A model generated the notes under the pieces. That model made no database searches. It had not been told where the DNA came from and worked only from the letters and a program-made list of their open reading frames with translations. From positions 1,364,001 through 1,428,000 of the forward strand of contig NZ_VFPA01000001.1 in assembly GCF_006716445.1 (NCBI RefSeq): a stretch of 64,000 nucleotides of DNA, read 5' to 3'. This stretch comes from Pseudonocardia kunmingensis (GTDB lineage Bacteria > Actinomycetota > Actinomycetes > Mycobacteriales > Pseudonocardiaceae). Both the position numbers and the translations under genes were made by a program. Positions 9,681 to 17,545 of this stretch are shown one piece after another (the first letter of the stretch is position 1; each line of letters begins with the position of its first letter).

Positions 9681-9821
9681 GTCCCTCCCCCACTCGCGGT
9701 GATCACGCGAGCCCGGATCCTACGCAGAACCCCCCGCGCAGGGCGATGAGCAAGCTCGCGCGCGAACCATTGTCACAATGCTCGCGCGCCGCGTGGGCAG
9801 TCGCGGGGGTGACCGCGGCAC

Positions 9822-10529
9822 TCACCCGGCGGGTGCGGCCTGCCGTTGCGCGTAGGCCTCCACGAGCTGCTGCTCGGCATCGTGCAGGTACACCTCGAGG
9901 TCCTCCGCGGCGCCCGGCCCGTCGCCGTCCTGCAGCCGGTGCAGGATCCCCCGGTTCCGCTCGAGGTAGGGCTCGTGGAAGCGCTGCGGGTCGGCCATGA
10001 CGTGGAAGACGAGCCGCAGCTCGGCCAGGATGCCGCTCATGAGCTCGTCCGAGCGCGGGCTCCCGGCCAGCGCCACGAGGGCCCGGTGGAACGAGATGTT
10101 CGCGGTGCCGAGGGCCTGCCACTCGCTGCGGCGCAGCGCGTCCTCGCCGTCGGCGACCGCGGCGGCCACCACGGGCAGCCCCGGGTGCGGTCCGGACACC
10201 GTGCGGACGACGCCGCACTCGACGAGCCGGCGCACCCGGTACAGGTCGACGACGTCCTCGACGGTCAGGGTGCGGACGAACATGCCGCGGTTGAGCTCGT
10301 GCGTGAGCAGGCGCTCGTGCGAGAGCAACCGGAACGCCTCCCGCAGCGTGTTGCGGGAGACCCCGAGTGCGTTCCCGATGCCGTCCTCGGCCAGCCGGGT
10401 GCCGGGCGGGAACCAGCCCTCGATGATCCGGCTGCGCAGGATTCCCGCGACCCGCTCCGCGGTGCTCGTGCGCGACAGGAGCGCGCGGTCCGCGACCAGG
10501 CCGTCGATGGCCGGCCCGTCAGTGGTCAC
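9822..10529 (-). CDS. GntR-family transcriptional regulator (FadR/FCD type)
   Basis: About 235 residues. The N-terminal winged helix-turn-helix contains RSRIIEGWFPPGTRLAED and LGVSRNTLREAFRLLSHE, typical of GntR proteins. The C-terminal all-helical FCD domain has DLYRVRRLVECGVV, an Asn/His pair in ANISFHRALVALAGS and HVMADPQRFHEPYLERN, consistent with a metal/effector site. The GTG at 10529 follows GGGGGAGGCGGCGAC; the frame is open further upstream without good initiation signals. A 15-bp palindrome 38 bp upstream is a probable autoregulatory operator. The ligand is unknown. It sits inside the EspI-like ATPase locus but may be unrelated to it. Confidence 0.9.
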   Translation of the reverse strand: MTTDGPAIDGLVADRALLSRTSTAERVAGILRSRIIEGWFPPGTRLAEDGIGNALGVSRNTLREAFRLLSHERLLTHELNRGMFVRTLTVEDVVDLYRVRRLVECGVVRTVSGPHPGLPVVAAAVADGEDALRRSEWQALGTANISFHRALVALAGSPRSDELMSGILAELRLVFHVMADPQRFHEPYLERNRGILHRLQDGDGPGAAEDLEVYLHDAEQQLVEAYAQRQAAPAG

Positions 10530-10566
10530 GTCGCCGCCTCCCCCGCCGCCAGATGTTCGACTGAAG

Positions 10567-10581
10567 GATCGTACAACGATC
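10567..10581. promoter_or_regulatory. Probable GntR operator
   Basis: Perfect 15-bp palindrome GATCGT ACA ACGATC, 38 bp upstream of the GntR gene start. Its size and its GT...AC core fit sites bound by FadR-type GntR dimers. It could control both the regulator and the divergent 10965 gene. Confidence 0.55.
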
Positions 10582-10964
10582 GAACGCCGCGCTCTTTCGC
10601 ACCGGCAGCCCGAGATGTCCTGTTCATCCCGGATCGAGCGCCGCCTCACTCACAGTGGGCGACCTTCTCCTCACGGGGAGCGAGGGCGTGCGCAGGGCTT
10701 CCGATGGTGATCGAACCGCCATCGATCTGGCAGGGGGACGGCAGTAGGCTGCTGCACAATCGAGTGACGGTTCGACGGCACACGAGGACGGGGGGTAACT
10801 GCGTGGTGGAGCACGGGCACCTCGCGGCGACGTCCGTTTCGAGTCTTCTTGCACGCGAGTCGTGGTTCGATCGGGCCGGTCCACCTGGTGGGCCGGCTCT
10901 CATCGTGTCGTGAGGCCCGCCGTGACGAGGAGACGGCGGCAGTGATTGTCCTTGGGGGGACGAC
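10582..10964. other. Gene-free leader region upstream of the acidic-tail membrane protein
   Basis: About 380 bp between divergent genes with no supported ORF. It contains a GC-rich hairpin near 10872-10896 (GCCGGTCCACC pairing with GGTGGGCCGGC) about 70 bp before the 10965 start, and a G-run ribosome-binding sequence (TTGGGGGGACGAC) directly before that ATG. A long 5' leader is possible. I do not recognise a known riboswitch class. Confidence 0.4.
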
Positions 10965-13298
10965 ATGACCGACGGGCCACAGCAGTGCGCCCTGCCCGGA
11001 TGCAACGAGTTCGTGGTGCAGCCGGACGACGGCGGGCCGCGCCGGTTGTACTGCTCGCCTGCGCACCGCGCATCGGCGCGCAAGATGCGCCACGCCGCGC
11101 GCGCGGAGACCACGACCGTCGCAGCCGAGTCGACCACGGGCGAATCGACCGCAGCCGACACCACCGCTCCGGAGAACACCACTCCGCCCGAGCCGCTCGC
11201 CGCTCCCCGGGAGCCGGAACCCGCTCCGGCGGCGGCGCTGAGCGACCCGCCGGAGCGCGAGTGGAACCCCGCCGCGTCCTGGACGATCTCGAAGACGCCG
11301 CTCCCGCCCGTCCACGCCGGGCGCACCGTCCGGACGATCACCTCGAAGCGGGTGAAGAAGGCGAAGCCGGCCCGCACCAGCGCGGAGCGCAAGGCCGCCG
11401 CCACCTCCATGCGGCGCCGCGCCGTGGCGAGCGTCGCCGTCGCGAGCCTGGTGGCCGGCGGCACCAGCTACTACGTCACCGAGAACCTCGGCACCACCCC
11501 CACCGTCGTCCCGCCGCCGCAGGCCGCGCCGGAGCCGGCGGTGGAGGCGGACGTCTGGGCGAGCCAGGCCGAGGTCGTGCTCGCGTCGATCAACCAGCAG
11601 CTGGAGACCGTCACCCGGACGGAGGCCAGCTGGCAACAGGCGCCCGTGGCGGACCCCGCCCAGCCGCACGAAGCCGTGCAGGCCCTGCGCGAGCGCAAGG
11701 CCCAGCTCGAGCAGCAGCGCACCACGCTGGCCTCGCAGCTCGCCGCGCTGCGCACGCTCCCGGAGCTCAACAGCGAGCTCGCCGCGGCGCAGGCGCAGTT
11801 GGACGCCGTCGAGAAGACGCTCGCCGAGAACGAGGCCGCCACCGCCTCCGCCGACCACGCCGAGGCGCTCCGGCAGCTCGAGGAGCAGCGCGAGCGGCAC
11901 CGCCAGGAGCGCGACCGCGCCATCGAGGCGATCGACGAGGCGCGGTCCGGTGTCGAGGAGGCCCTGCGCCGACCGCTTCGCGACGAGGCCGACCGCACCC
12001 GGCCGATCGTCGAGCGCGTCAACGCCCTGATGGGCAAGGGCTCCGACGACGACTCCGACAACAAGGACTCCGACAACGCGGACTCCGCGAACGAGGACTC
12101 CGACAACAAGGACCCCGGCAACGAGGGGCCCGGCAACGAGAACCCCGACTCGGGCACGGCCGGCAGCGCGGGCGGCAGCACCAACGCCGACAGCAACGCC
12201 GGTGCCGTGAACGGGGACACCGGCGGCGACGGGAACAGCACGCCGTCGTCCCCGGACCGTCCTGACGTCTCGGTGCTCGCGGGTGGCGGCGGGTCGCAGT
12301 CCGAGCGGCGCGAGTCGGCCGGGCAGGGCTCGGAGTCGCGTGACGGCGACGAGGAGCGCGGAGGACCGGTGCGGGGCATCGCCTCCGGCTTGTCCGGCAC
12401 CATCGACCGCGTTCTGCCCGGCGGCGACGAGGACTCCGACTCCGACTCCGACCGTTCCGGTCGCGACGAGGACCGGGACGACGACCGCGGCAACAACGAC
12501 CGGGACGACCGGGACGACCGGGACGACGACCGCGACCGGGACCACGGCGACCGCGACGAGGACGACGACGACCGCGGGCCGGTCGGCGACGTCGTGCACG
12601 GGGTGGGTGACGTCGCCGAGGGCCTGCTGGGCGGCTCGGACGACGACGACGACCGCGACAGCGACCGCCGCGGCGATCGGGACGACGACCGCGACGACGA
12701 CGACCGGGACGAGCGCGACGACGACTCGGCCTCCGAGCACCGCAACCGCCCGATCGGCAAGGCGGAGCGCAACCGTTCGCACGACTCCGACGAGCACTCC
12801 CGCGACCGCCACGAGGATCGCGCCGACGACGACGGGGACGACGACCGCGAGGAGCGCGCGGACGGCGACGACGAGCGCAAGCGTCCGAGCGGCAAGGCCG
12901 AGCGCGAGCGCAAGCGCGCCGAGGACCGGATCCGTGACGCGGCCGACCGCCTCGGCGACTCGGACCGCGACGACGACGAGAACGACGACGAGGACTCCGG
13001 AAAGAACTCGAAGAAGGACTCGAAGAAGGACTCGGACGACGAGGACTCCGACGACTCCGACTCGAAGAAGAAGTCGGACGAGAAGGACTCCGACGACGAG
13101 GACTCGCAGGAGAAGTCCGAGAAGGACTCCGACGACGACTCGGACGACGAGGACTCGGACAACGATTCCGACAAGGATTCCGACGACGAGGACTCCGACG
13201 ACTCCGACTCGAAGAAGAAGGACTCCGACGACGGGGATTCCGACGACGGGGATTCCGACGACGGCGGCGACTCCGACGACGGCGACTCGGACGACTGA
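10965..13298 (+). CDS. Single-pass membrane protein with N-terminal zinc-ribbon-like motif, coiled coil and ~400-residue Asp/Ser tail
   Basis: 777 residues, family not recognised. Residues 8-34 carry a possible metal site (C8, C13, C30, H34). A Thr/Pro-rich then Lys/Arg-rich cytoplasmic segment leads to one TM helix at ~152-172 (AVASVAVASLVAGGTSYYVT); the flanking charges predict the C-terminus outside. Residues ~190-340 form a coiled coil (QALRERKAQLEQQRTTLASQ and on). From ~362 to the end the sequence is dominated by Asp, Ser, Glu, Lys and Arg in DSDD/DDRD repeats, resembling SD-repeat stalks of surface proteins or Ca2+-binding disordered tails. No LPXTG signal is seen. It lies convergent to ATPases 3 and 4. 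An envelope scaffold is my inference. Confidence 0.85.
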   Translation: MTDGPQQCALPGCNEFVVQPDDGGPRRLYCSPAHRASARKMRHAARAETTTVAAESTTGESTAADTTAPENTTPPEPLAAPREPEPAPAAALSDPPEREWNPAASWTISKTPLPPVHAGRTVRTITSKRVKKAKPARTSAERKAAATSMRRRAVASVAVASLVAGGTSYYVTENLGTTPTVVPPPQAAPEPAVEADVWASQAEVVLASINQQLETVTRTEASWQQAPVADPAQPHEAVQALRERKAQLEQQRTTLASQLAALRTLPELNSELAAAQAQLDAVEKTLAENEAATASADHAEALRQLEEQRERHRQERDRAIEAIDEARSGVEEALRRPLRDEADRTRPIVERVNALMGKGSDDDSDNKDSDNADSANEDSDNKDPGNEGPGNENPDSGTAGSAGGSTNADSNAGAVNGDTGGDGNSTPSSPDRPDVSVLAGGGGSQSERRESAGQGSESRDGDEERGGPVRGIASGLSGTIDRVLPGGDEDSDSDSDRSGRDEDRDDDRGNNDRDDRDDRDDDRDRDHGDRDEDDDDRGPVGDVVHGVGDVAEGLLGGSDDDDDRDSDRRGDRDDDRDDDDRDERDDDSASEHRNRPIGKAERNRSHDSDEHSRDRHEDRADDDGDDDREERADGDDERKRPSGKAERERKRAEDRIRDAADRLGDSDRDDDENDDEDSGKNSKKDSKKDSDDEDSDDSDSKKKSDEKDSDDEDSQEKSEKDSDDDSDDEDSDNDSDKDSDDEDSDDSDSKKKDSDDGDSDDGDSDDGGDSDDGDSDD

Positions 13299-13314
13299 CC
13301 TTCCCAGCGACACC

Positions 13315-13348
13315 TCGGGCCCTGCCGCGATCCTGCGGCAGGGCCCGA
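13315..13348. terminator. Strong bidirectional terminator hairpin
   Basis: Perfect 14-bp stem TCGGGCCCTGCCGC / GCGGCAGGGCCCGA with a 6-nt loop. It lies in the 82-bp gap between the convergent acidic-tail gene and EspI-like ATPase 3, the right place for a shared terminator. No long T-run follows, as is common in actinobacteria. Confidence 0.8.
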
Positions 13349-13380
13349 AGTCGTTGCGGTGTGCGTCCCGTCGGCGCTGG

Positions 13381-14352
13381 TCAGCCCGCGTGGGGCGCCT
13401 GCCTCGTGGGCGTCGCGACCGGCCGGCCGCCGAAGCCGTCGGCGAGGAGGGCAGCGAGGGCGACGAAGGCGTCCACGGTGGCGGGCCGCATCCGGTGCAG
13501 CTCGATGAACCCGCCGGTGGCGAGGTGGGGGTCGTGGGGCACCTCGACGACCGCCCGGCAGCGCGCCTCGAAGTGTTCGCGCACGCGCCCCGAGTCCACC
13601 TCGGTGCTGGTGCGGTCGCAGGACAGCACGACCACCGCGTTGGCGACCTGGGTCGCGTAACCGTGGGCGATGAGCCAGTCGAGGGTCTTGCTGGCGCGGC
13701 TGGCGCCGTCGACCGTGGGGGCGCCGACGACGACGAGGCTGTCGGCCAGGGCGAGCGTGCCCTCCATGGCCGAGTGCACCAGCCCGGTGCCGGAGTCGGT
13801 GATCACGATGTTGTAGAAGCGGGCGAGCACGGCGCACACGCGCTCGTACTCGTCGCGGTTGAACGCCTCGCTCATCGCGGGGTCCTGCTCGGACGCCAGC
13901 ACCTGGAGGCGTCCGGCCAGGCTGGTGTACCGGGCGACCTCGGTGAGCGAGTGCGCGGACTCGATGTTCTCCAGCATGTGCCGGACGGTCACCGAGGTGT
14001 CCCCGGTGAGCCGGTCGGCGAGCGTCCCGGCGTCGGGGTTGGCGTCGAGGGCGATGATCCGGTCGCCCCGGTTCTCGGCCAGCACGAGCCCGAGGCACGC
14101 CGAGACCGTGGTCTTGCCGACCCCGCCCTTGATCGAGCTGACGGCGATCTGGTGCGTGCCCGGCAGCGGGCGGGCGATGCGCCGCAGCCGGTCCCGGCGG
14201 GCCCGCTCGGCGTCGCCGAGGCCGGGGTTCACGAGCCCGCCGCTGGCCTTGTAGAGGGCGCCCCGCCAGCCGCGCTCGGGACGGTCGCCGCGGAACCGGA
14301 CGATCGTCTCCTCGCTGAGCTCGTCGGGCCGTCCCAGGTCCTGGCCGCTCAC
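13381..14352 (-). CDS. EspI/MinD-like P-loop ATPase, paralog 3
   Basis: About 323 residues, the shortest paralog: a brief N-terminus (VSGQDLGRPDELSEETIV), the conserved linker GWRGALYKASGGLVNPG, then the ATPase domain. Motifs are deviant Walker A SIKGGVGKTTVSA with both lysines, DANPDAGTLADRL, VITDSGTGLVHSAMEGTL, DGASRASKTLDWL and VEVPHDPHLATGGFIEL. The second GTG (14352) is chosen because GAGGAG sits 5 nt before it, while the GTG two codons upstream overlaps that ribosome-binding site. ATPase 4 lies 73 bp upstream on the same strand, separated by a MIRU-like linker, so the two are probably co-transcribed. Confidence 0.88.
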   Translation of the reverse strand: MSGQDLGRPDELSEETIVRFRGDRPERGWRGALYKASGGLVNPGLGDAERARRDRLRRIARPLPGTHQIAVSSIKGGVGKTTVSACLGLVLAENRGDRIIALDANPDAGTLADRLTGDTSVTVRHMLENIESAHSLTEVARYTSLAGRLQVLASEQDPAMSEAFNRDEYERVCAVLARFYNIVITDSGTGLVHSAMEGTLALADSLVVVGAPTVDGASRASKTLDWLIAHGYATQVANAVVVLSCDRTSTEVDSGRVREHFEARCRAVVEVPHDPHLATGGFIELHRMRPATVDAFVALAALLADGFGGRPVATPTRQAPHAG

Positions 14353-14425
14353 GCACACTCCTCGCTGACGCTCGTCGCCCGCGCTCGCTGCGCTGCTGCG
14401 CCCACCGGTTCGCTCGCGAGCTCGC
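14353..14425. repeat. MIRU-like intercistronic linker between ATPases 4 and 3
   Basis: 73 bp that start exactly at the stop of ATPase 4 (read on the minus strand: TGAGCGAGC then GCGAGCG) and end with GAGCGTCAGCGAG just before the next start. The same two end motifs bound the linker between mnhC and mnhD at 35831-35948. The layout recalls mycobacterial MIRU elements, which sit at stop/start junctions. Confidence 0.6.
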
Positions 14426-15532
14426 TCACGCCACGAACCGGTCGGCCATGAGGGCTGCCAGCTCGTAGGCCGCGTCGCGGGTGGCCGGTCGCAGGTGGGC
14501 GAGCTCCACGCGCCCGCCGGTGGCGAGGTGCGGGTCGTGCGGGATCTCGACGACGGCGCGGCTGCGGGCCGCGAAGTGCTTCCGGATCCGGTCCTGGTCG
14601 ACCTCGGCGCTGGTGCGGTCGCAGGACAGGACGACGACGGCCTCCGTGGCGAGCGCGGAGTGCCCGTGCGCGAGCAGCCAGTCGAGCGTCTTGCTCGCGC
14701 GACCCGCGCCGTCCACGGTGGGCGCGCCGACGACGATCAGGCTGTCGGCCAGCTTGAGCGTGCCCTCCATGGCCGAGTGCACCAGCCCGGTGCCCGAGTC
14801 GGTGATGATGATGTTGAAGAAGCGGTCGAGGAGCGCGCAGATGTGCTGGTACTCCTCGCGGCTGAACGCCTCGCTGGACGCCGGGTCCTGCTCGGAGGCG
14901 AGGACCTGCAGCCGCCCGGCGAGGCTCGTGTAGCGCGACACCTCGGTCCAGGAGTGGATCCGGTCGAGGTCGCGCAGCAGCTCCCGGACCGTCACCGACG
15001 ACTCGCCCGTGAGCCGGTCGGCGAGGGTGCCGGCGTCGGGGTTGGCGTCGAGCACGATCACGCGGTCGCCGCGGTTCTCGGCCATCACGAGCCCGAGCAG
15101 GGTGGACACCGTGGTCTTGCCGACCCCGCCCTTGATCGAGCTGACGGCGATGCGGTGCGACTGCACCAGCGGCCTGCGGATCCGGTGCACCACGTCGCGC
15201 CAGTGCACCTCCGCGGCGCTCGGCCCCGGGTTCACCAGCCCTCCGGTGGCGCGGAGAACGGCCCGGCGCCACCCCATGGACGGCTCGTCGGGCCGGGCTC
15301 GCAGGATCGCGTCGGCGTCCAGCGCCGTAGCGGTCGTCGCGTCGTCCTCACGAGGAGGACCGAGCGGAGAAGCGGGCCCCTGCGAACTCACTGCACCCCC
15401 TGGCTGTTGCGGCCCTGGCTGTTGCGGCACCGGCCGTTGCGGCGCTGCGTCGGTGTGCCGCAGCGGTTCCAACCGATGGCCGTACCGCTCCCACCAGATC
15501 GAGGGGTCCGGTTCGACCCGACGGCGCACCAC
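14426..15532 (-). CDS. EspI/MinD-like P-loop ATPase, paralog 4
   Basis: About 368 residues. The N-terminus (RRRVEPDPSIWWERYGHRL) is followed by a Pro/Gln-rich stretch (PQRPVPQQPGPQQPGG), the linker MGWRRAVLRATGGLVNPG and the ATPase domain. Motifs are deviant Walker A SIKGGVGKTTVST, DANPDAGTLADRL, IIITDSGTGLVHSAMEGTL, RASKTLDWLLAHGH and VEIPHDPHLATGGRVEL. It is most like paralog 3, which lies downstream on the same strand, suggesting tandem duplication. The frame opens with two GTG codons (15532, 15529) and only a weak ribosome-binding site, so the start is not certain. Confidence 0.87.
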   Translation of the reverse strand: MVRRRVEPDPSIWWERYGHRLEPLRHTDAAPQRPVPQQPGPQQPGGAVSSQGPASPLGPPREDDATTATALDADAILRARPDEPSMGWRRAVLRATGGLVNPGPSAAEVHWRDVVHRIRRPLVQSHRIAVSSIKGGVGKTTVSTLLGLVMAENRGDRVIVLDANPDAGTLADRLTGESSVTVRELLRDLDRIHSWTEVSRYTSLAGRLQVLASEQDPASSEAFSREEYQHICALLDRFFNIIITDSGTGLVHSAMEGTLKLADSLIVVGAPTVDGAGRASKTLDWLLAHGHSALATEAVVVLSCDRTSAEVDQDRIRKHFAARSRAVVEIPHDPHLATGGRVELAHLRPATRDAAYELAALMADRFVA

Positions 15533-15590
15533 GCGCCTGAGCCTATCGTCCTGACGGGCTACATTCGCCAGCCCTGTGATCGAGGACGGA

Positions 15591-16349
15591 TCAATCGATG
15601 AGATCCATCCCGGTGCCCGATCGCCCGTTCATCGCGGGACCGGACGGGACCCCGTTCTGGGGGCCCCCGCGCCACAGGTTGCTGCGCCCCCGCGAGACGG
15701 TGCGCAGTGCTTTCGTGAGGCTGTCCTCGAACTCGGCGAGCTTCGCATCCACGTAGCCGTCGCATTCGCGGCGCAGGCGTTCCGCCTCACCCTCGGCGGC
15801 GTCCACGATCCGCGCGGCCTCGGCGTGCGCCGCGCGCGCGACCTCGCTCTGCGCCACCAGCCGCGCCTGCTCGGCCTGGCCGTCGGCCACGAACCGGTCG
15901 TGGGCGGCCCGGCCGGCGTGCGCGATCCGGTCGGCCTCGGCCTGGGCGCGGTCGGTGAGCTCGGCGTACTGGCGCCGCCCCTCGGCGACGGCGCGCTCCG
16001 CCTCGTGCCGCGCCCTGGCCACCGTCTGCTCGGCCTCCGCCCGCGCCTCCGCCACCAGCCGCTCGGCCTCCGCCTGCGCGTCGGCCACCAGCTGCTGGGC
16101 CTCGGCCTGCGCACTGCTGCGGGTCTGCTCGGCCTCCTGGACGGCGTCGTCGATCAGCTCGTCGCGCCGGTCGAGGACGTCCTGCGCGTCGTCCACCTCG
16201 CCCGGGAGCGCCTCACGCACGTCGTCGAGCAGGTCGAGCACGTCACCGCGGGGAACCACGCAGTTCGAGGTCATCGGGACGCCCCGAGCCTCCTCGACGA
16301 CGGTGACCAGCGCGTCGAGCGATTCGAAGACCCGGTACACGCGACGCAT
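15591..16349 (-). CDS. sepIVA: DivIVA-like septation/cell-division protein SepIVA
   Basis: About 252 residues. The N-terminus MRRVYRVFESLDALVTVVEE and the NCVVPRGDVLDLLDDVREAL segment match actinobacterial SepIVA/DivIVA-like proteins. Residues ~50-215 are almost continuous Ala/Glu/Arg-rich coiled coil with ~11-residue AEAE(R/Q)LVA repeats. A short flexible tail follows. In mycobacteria SepIVA localises to the septum and intracellular membrane domain and is needed for division and cell-envelope synthesis. Here it follows coaD on the same strand after a 69-bp gap. The identification rests on the N-terminal motif and overall architecture. Confidence 0.82.
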   Translation of the reverse strand: MRRVYRVFESLDALVTVVEEARGVPMTSNCVVPRGDVLDLLDDVREALPGEVDDAQDVLDRRDELIDDAVQEAEQTRSSAQAEAQQLVADAQAEAERLVAEARAEAEQTVARARHEAERAVAEGRRQYAELTDRAQAEADRIAHAGRAAHDRFVADGQAEQARLVAQSEVARAAHAEAARIVDAAEGEAERLRRECDGYVDAKLAEFEDSLTKALRTVSRGRSNLWRGGPQNGVPSGPAMNGRSGTGMDLID

Positions 16350-16417
16350 CCTCTCATCGCGGCACGACGCTGCTGCGCATTGCCCAGCGCCAGCGTGTCA
16401 AGTTCCGAACGGGTGAC

Positions 16418-16903
16418 TCATGTTTGGTGTTCGGCGATCCGTTCCTGCAGTCGGCCGTACACGCTCTCCGGCAGCAGATGCGCGACGTCGCCGCCGTAGG
16501 TCGCGACCTCCTTGACCAGCGAGCTGGAGACGAAGCTGTACTCCGGGTTCGTGGACATGAACAGCGTGTCCACCCCGGCGAGTCTCCGATTCATCTGCGC
16601 CATCTGCAGCTCGTAGTCGAAGTCGCTGACCGCCCGCAGGCCCTTGACGATCGCCTGGATCTCGTGGTCGCGGCAGTAGTCGACGAGGAGCCCGTGGAAG
16701 GAGTCGACGCGCACGTTCGGGTACGGCGCCGTGATCTCGGCGAGCATCTCCATCCGCTCGTCCACGGTGAACATGCCGGTCTTCTTCTTGTTGACCAGCA
16801 CCGCGACGACGACCTCGTCGAACAGGGCGGCCGTGCGCCCGACCACGTCGAGGTGCCCGTTGGTGGGTGGGTCGAACGATCCCGGACAGACTGCGCGCCT
16901 CAC
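16418..16903 (-). CDS. coaD: Phosphopantetheine adenylyltransferase
   Basis: About 161 residues, the standard length. It catalyses the penultimate CoA step: 4'-phosphopantetheine plus ATP to dephospho-CoA and PPi, in the cytoplasm. The nucleotidyltransferase motif [15 protein letters not shown] (T/HxGH type) is at the N-terminus, with [14 protein letters not shown], the [19 protein letters not shown] substrate region and [18 protein letters not shown] (ISSS-type ATP motif). The GTG start overlaps the rsmD stop (GTGA), so the two are coupled, as in other actinobacteria. Confidence 0.97.
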   Translation of the reverse strand: MRRAVCPGSFDPPTNGHLDVVGRTAALFDEVVVAVLVNKKKTGMFTVDERMEMLAEITAPYPNVRVDSFHGLLVDYCRDHEIQAIVKGLRAVSDFDYELQMAQMNRRLAGVDTLFMSTNPEYSFVSSSLVKEVATYGGDVAHLLPESVYGRLQERIAEHQT

Positions 16904-17466
16904 AGTCGGGGACCGTACCGGAGCGCGACGTGCAAGGTCGTCTCCCCGTAGCGACGCTCACGCACCGGACGCAGTGGGGCGGGCCACGGGAAGGGGCCGT
17001 CGCGCCCCGCCCGCTCGATCACCACGGTGGCGTCCTCGGCCAGCCACCCGTGCGACTCCGCGCTGCTCAGCCACCCGGCCACCTCGGCGGCCGGCACGTC
17101 GTAGGGCGGGTCGACGAGCACGACGTCGTAGGCGCGCTCGGCGGGCGCGGCGAGCACCGTCGCGGCCGGGGCCACGCGCACGACGGCGCCGGGCACGCCG
17201 AGCGCGTCGACGTTGCGGCGCAGGACGCCGGCCGCGCGCCGGTCGGACTCGACGAACAGCGCGTGCGCCGCCCCCCGCGACAACGCCTCCAGCCCCAGCG
17301 CCCCGGACCCCGCGCACAGGTCGAGCACGGCCGCGCCGTCGAGCCCCGGGTCGGCGGTGAGGGCGGAGAAGAGGGCCTCCCGCACCCGGTCGGACGTGGG
17401 CCGGGTGCCCCGAGGCGGCACGGCGATCCGCCGCCCCCCGGCGACGCCGGCGATGATCCGGGTCAC
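16900..17466 (-). CDS. rsmD: 16S rRNA (guanine(966)-N2)-methyltransferase
   Basis: About 188 residues. It would methylate G966 of 16S rRNA during 30S assembly, using SAM. The sequence starts [17 protein letters not shown] and contains [16 protein letters not shown], the SAM site [19 protein letters not shown] and catalytic VLVDPPYDV (DPPY). The GTG at 17466 is preferred because GGAGTCGGGGC precedes it; the frame opens six codons earlier but that codon lacks a ribosome-binding site. It is coupled to coaD downstream and separated from pyc by one palindromic repeat. Confidence 0.95.
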   Translation of the reverse strand: MTRIIAGVAGGRRIAVPPRGTRPTSDRVREALFSALTADPGLDGAAVLDLCAGSGALGLEALSRGAAHALFVESDRRAAGVLRRNVDALGVPGAVVRVAPAATVLAAPAERAYDVVLVDPPYDVPAAEVAGWLSSAESHGWLAEDATVVIERAGRDGPFPWPAPLRPVRERRYGETTLHVALRYGPRL

Positions 17467-17480
17467 GCCCCGACTCCACC

Positions 17481-17533
17481 GCAACGAACGGCACGTTCGT
17501 CGCTTCCTAGCCGACGAGAGTGCCGTTCGTTGC
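17481..17533. repeat. Dispersed palindromic repeat, copy 2 of 7
   Basis: Inverted repeat with arms GCAACGAACGGCAC... and ...GTGCCGTTCGTTGC and a centre containing CTTCCTAGC. It fills the gap between the pyc stop and the rsmD start, both on the minus strand, so it could end most pyc transcription before rsmD. Confidence 0.85.
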
Positions 17534-17545
17534 GTGGCGGTGTCG

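Noticed and set aside
10740..10964. Possible c-di-AMP (ydaO-type) riboswitch upstream of the acidic-tail gene
   Set aside because: A G-rich leader and a hairpin are present, but I could not find the conserved core motifs of that class, so I do not call a riboswitch.
10671..13313. Val-rich 'hydrophobic' minus-strand frame of 880 codons
   Set aside because: The GAC-rich Asp tail of the plus-strand gene reads as GTC (Val) on the other strand, so the apparent membrane protein is an artefact. A Ser-rich frame at 11471-14356 has the same cause.
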